From: Torreya grandis
Lineage: Eukaryota; Streptophyta; Pinopsida; Cupressales; Taxaceae
Direction: 5' to 3'
Assembly (NCBI GenBank): GCA_037957365.1
Contig: JARHVA010002127.1
Coordinates: 1,046,001 to 1,110,000 of the forward strand
Length of the DNA stretch: 64,000 nucleotides
A model generated the notes under the pieces. The model was not told the DNA's origin, made no database searches, and was given only the letters and a program-made list of their open reading frames with translations. The translations under genes and the position numbers were made by a program. Shown here piece after piece: positions 60,855 through 64,000 of the stretch. Position 1 is the first letter of the stretch. The number at the start of each line of letters is the position of its first letter.

Positions 60855-61570
60855 TGTTAAAACCCCACTAGGTTTAACCCCAAAAATGGTTTATTTTTAA
60901 CTTTACTTTGATAACTAAATCATATTATTTCCAAATAATATTAGTTAATTGATATTTAACTAAATGTATCTTGCATAAATAACCAGTTATGATTTATTTA
61001 GATAATGATCAACTTAACACAATCGATAGAATTATAAATTCAATCCATCATATAAGTACATCTACTAAAAAATAACTCAACAAAATGATGAAAGTTATAA
61101 AATAAGAGAAAATAATCTATTTTTTATCAAGTACAATAATACAATGTTCTTACATCAGAGTGTATATAAATAAATACAATGTTCCATGGAACCAACGAGT
61201 GTCCATAAACTTGTTATATATAAATAAACTAAAATCATGAGTATAAGTCTCTATCAACTAATTATTGGAGGAGAGAGAGCATCATTAGAGTGATTTTCAA
61301 CACCAACCATATACCATAGATCTCATACACATTTCTCAACTAGGGAATGACTCTCCTTTCATGGATGAGTACATGATAATGGTGTAGATATCAAGAAGTC
61401 AACTAGAACCTGTGTGTTGTAATATTTTTACTATATTCAGCATATCATAAAAAAAATTATTTTAACATCACATCATGCATACATGCATATAATCAAATAG
61501 GTGAAATGATAACATTTAAATATAAACATTACTTTGGCTAAATTTTTCATATAGTTTAATGATCCATTAG
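60855..61570 (-). repeat. G3 5' LTR (partner absent)
   Basis: Inferred from position between the primer site and the N3 insertion. The left edge reads TGTTAAAACCCC on the plus strand. No second copy exists in the window, so the outer boundary is unproven; N3 may have cut it. Confidence 0.5.
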
Positions 61571-62111
61571 TGTTAGGAATAAATCAGAAATTGATGCAGA
61601 ACAATTTCATAGAATTGAAATAATAATAGATATGAACAGAGATGCATAAAGAACAAAAATAAAAATGCACAACTAGAAGACAAAATTTAATTTGGTTTAC
61701 CCAATATGGGATACATCCATAAAGAAACACTTACTCCAATTTTATTACAAGCCACAAGAGTAAAATCCACTCTCAGATCAGTCTTCTCATAATTACAATG
61801 CATAAATATTATTTAGAGCTACACTCTACAAACTCTTCTAAATTCACACTTGAATTCACACACTCTATTCTTCCCTCTTAAACTCAATTCTACATATCAT
61901 GCATTACCTACTACATCTATAATACATCAATAGATAACCACATAACAGTTTTACAAACTAATGGGTACCAAAACTATGGGCCATGTTAATCCAAAATAGT
62001 TCCCCGTTAAGGAGGTCTCAAACCCCAGTGAGAATACATAAAGAGTGTACAATACATTTTAAATGTATAATATTTAAAATACATTATAATTTGGAAATAG
62101 GCTCTACAACA
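61571..62111 (-). repeat. N3 3' LTR
   Basis: 541 bp with inverted ends (TGTTAGG on the left, CTACAACA on the right, plus strand). On the minus strand it starts TGTTGTAGAGCC just after the polypurine tract. The matching 5' LTR is off the window. Confidence 0.7.
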
Positions 62112-62112
62112 T

Positions 62113-62129
62113 AATAATCTCCCACTTGG
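62113..62129 (-). promoter_or_regulatory. N3 polypurine tract
   Basis: Minus strand CCAAGTGGGAGATTATT, the usual copia AAGTGGGAGATT tract, next to the 3' LTR. Confidence 0.8.
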
Positions 62130-62189
62130 ATACTAATTTCTTATGAGTAGGTTTCTCAACCCTTCACTATCATCTATGAAGGCCAACCA

Positions 62190-62560
62190 AAACTAAACAT
62201 AGATTCAGTTTCTCCCTTGCACCCACCTTGGTCATCATGTATATAGGATTCTAAATAGTATGAATATTCTCTAGATTCAACTTCTCTTCATCCACAGTTG
62301 TCTTAATGAAATGGTACCTCAATTATATATGCTTTGTCTTAGAGTGGAAATCAAAGTTTTTTGCTAAGTGTATAACACTCTGACTATCACTATACATCTT
62401 CCCTTCTTCCTAATTATGCCCCAACTCTTCAAGAAAATATTGTAACCAAATCATCTCTTAGCTTGCCTCTATGGTAGAAACATACTCAACCTCTATGGTT
62501 GACAAAGTCACAAATTTTTGTAGTCATGAAATAAAGCTCACTATCGTGTCACCTATATTA
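62190..62560 (-). pseudogene. N3 RNase H
   Basis: VEYVSTIEAS (catalytic Glu), MIWLQYFLEELGHN, MYSDSQSVIHLAKNFDFHSK with catalytic Asp, then TKHI-LRYHFIKTTVDEEKL and MMTKVGAREKL. This is a complete copia RNase H outline with a few stops (at Gln and Trp codons). It ends about 80 bp before the polypurine tract. Confidence 0.85.
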
Positions 62561-62639
62561 AATACATAACCTATCATACTTTTATTATTTAAATCTCCAA
62601 CCATGTTTGAATCTATATAACCATGCAAAGTGGTGTCCA

Positions 62640-63660
62640 ATATACCATAGATTAAAACTATCCTCATGGTCCCTCTTAAATACCTAAGGATCCACTTCAC
62701 TACCTTTCAATGTCCTCTACTTGGATCAATCATGTACCTACTTATTACTCCCAATGTATGGGAAATATCTGGCCTAGTGCACACCATGGCATACATCAAG
62801 ATGACAACTACTGATGAATAAGGTACATGTGACACTAGATTCTCTCCTCCTCTATCTTGGGACACTACTCCTTTAATAACTTGAAATGGCTTGCCAAAGG
62901 AGTCCCAACTAGTTTAACATCTTGGATATTAAACCTCTCCAAAACCTTTTTAATGTACTCTTCTTAGGATAAATTAAAATTTTGTTCCTTCCTATCCTAA
63001 GTTATTCTCATACCAAGGATTTGTTTTGATGCACCCAATTCCTTCATAACAAAGGAATTACTAAGCTGTTCCTTGAGTACCTTTATTTCATGCATGTTCT
63101 TACTTCCAACCAACATGTCATCTACATATAGACATAGGATAATGTAATCACCATCATCAAACTTCTTGATATATATGTTGTGGTCTGAATGATACCTATA
63201 ATATTCTTTCTCCATCATAAAACTATCAAATTTCTTGTACCACTATCATGGATCTTATTTCAGGCCATACAAGCACTTTTTTAGTTTACAAACCATGTTC
63301 TTCCTTCTGACCTCATATCCCTGTAATTACTCCATATATAAGTCCTTCTCCAAATCACCATGAAGAAATAAAGTCTTCACATCCAGCTATTATAATTGCA
63401 TGTCTTCCATTTTCACTATCCCAAGAATAGCCCTAATAAAATTCATATTTACCTTTACAAAAAAACTATCATCAAAATCAATTCCCTTCTTATGTGCAAA
63501 CCCTTTTACCACCAACCAGACCTTGTACCTTTTCTTGACTCCAACATCCTCTTTAATTTTATACACCCACTTGTTCTGTAGTGCTCTCTTACCTTTAGGT
63601 GGGTTTACCAAATCCCAAGTCTAATTTTCCATGAGAGACCGATACTCCTCATCCATTGCT
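62640..63660 (-). pseudogene. N3 copia reverse transcriptase
   Basis: MDEEYRSLMEN-TWDLVNPPK, RALQNKWVYKIKEDVGVKKR, YK-WLVVKGFAHKKGIDFDD (normally ARLV.KGF.Q..G.DY.E.F), DVKTLFLHGDLEKDLYM, CKLKKCLYGLK, and ILCLYVDDMLVGSKN (YVDD box intact, open frame 63218-62997). Afterwards KQILGMRIT and YIKKVLERFNIQDVKLVGTP follow. Breaks are mainly stops at Gln/Trp and a few frameshifts. Confidence 0.88.
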
Positions 63661-64000
63661 TGCTCCTACTTCTTCTTGACATCTACCTATATTGCTTCTT
63701 CAAAGTACTCTGGCTCTCCATTGTTAGTGAGTAATAAATTATTAAGAGATGGAAAAAAAATTAGGTTCCCTTCTTACCCTAGAAGATCTTCTCACCATAG
63801 GATTTTGGGGTTCTTGTGGAGTAGGTGCCTAAACTAGTTGCTTGGACACTTTATCATCTATAATGTTCTCCAACACTATGTACTCTTTTCTATAATCTTC
63901 TTTCTAATTTTGCAACTATCGTTTATACATGACTTGTTCATTAAAGACAACATCCCTAGACTAAAATATTTTCTTATCCTTAAGAATCTAAATCCGAAAA
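63661..64000 (-). pseudogene. N3 integrase C-terminus and RT linker
   Basis: From the window edge: DKKIF-SRDVVFNEQVMYKR (the GYRLWDP...SRDVVFDE block), then KEDYRKEYIVLENIIDDKVS, APTPQEPQNPMVRRSSRVRR and NNGEPEYFEEAI. The linker with SSR-R--P is typical of copia. The catalytic core lies beyond 64000. Confidence 0.8.

Larger units (their letters stand above)
61571..64000 (-). mobile_element. N3: Ty1/copia element, 3' half (continues past window)
   Basis: Minus strand, reading from the window edge: integrase C-terminus, RT, RNase H, polypurine tract, 3' LTR (61571-62111). The 5' half and 5' LTR lie beyond 64000. Left flank ATTAG (61566-61570) would be one half of the target duplication. KTKHI-LRYHFI near the end of RNase H is typical of copia elements. 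Stops and frame changes show it is inactive, though it is better preserved than the gypsy elements. Confidence 0.85.

Noticed and set aside
1..64000. tRNA, rRNA, CRISPR array or intact host gene
   Set aside because: No cloverleaf-like B-box context, no regularly spaced repeats with spacers, and no open frame with host-protein features was seen; very short or intron-rich genes could be missed by eye.

Overview
This window looks like intergenic DNA from a large-genome, AT-rich seed plant. It is almost entirely nested, decayed retrotransposons. I found no intact host gene, no tRNA or rRNA gene and no CRISPR array. The plant assignment rests on several lineages: L1-type LINEs with a C-terminal RNase H, Ty1/copia elements primed at TGGTATCAGAG-like sites, Ty3/gypsy elements of Tat/Athila-like and chromovirus-like types, and dense C-to-T/G-to-A decay (Gln and Trp codons to stops, zinc-knuckle Cys/His to Tyr) of the kind expected from cytosine methylation. 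A gymnosperm-like genome is plausible, but the species cannot be told from this sequence.

Layout. 1-5137: AT-rich DNA with a broken gypsy gag (about 3.42-4.56 kb). 5143-7543: N1, a small non-coding copia-type LTR element with LTRs, primer site, polypurine tract and target duplication. 9979-15803: a full-length antisense L1-type LINE with a perfect 15-bp target duplication. 15.8-21.8 kb: gene-free. 21801-24632: N2, a second small copia-type element (minus strand). From 24.6 kb a plus-strand gypsy element (H1) begins: LTR remnant, primer site, gag, protease and RNase H. It is interrupted by a solo LTR (25420-26562) and by a minus-strand gypsy derivative M1 (28462-41279). M1 itself contains a 6.1-kb insertion X (32012-38152).

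X is the most interesting object. It is flanked by a 9-bp duplication, and its empty site can be read in the sister element M2 near 49757-49765. It shows no LTRs, no terminal inverted repeats and no poly(A) tail that I can see. It carries a decayed reading frame of about 1,240 codons (33274-36996) from a family I do not recognise.

To the right, 41285-45250 holds gypsy pol remains (RT, RNase H, integrase) invaded by two LINE/SINE-like pieces, one flanked by an unusually long (~120 bp) direct repeat. 46715-54283 is M2, the sister of M1, with an extra linker-protease module and a 378-bp tandem duplication inside its LTR. 54284-56745 is a second copy of the H-family gag. 56746-61570 is a minus-strand chromovirus-like gypsy (G3). 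61571-64000 is the 3' half of a minus-strand Ty1/copia element (N3) that runs off the window.

Nothing here works as a pathway. The value of the window is its stratigraphy of insertions, two families of coding-poor LTR elements (N1/N2 and M1/M2), and the unclassified element X.
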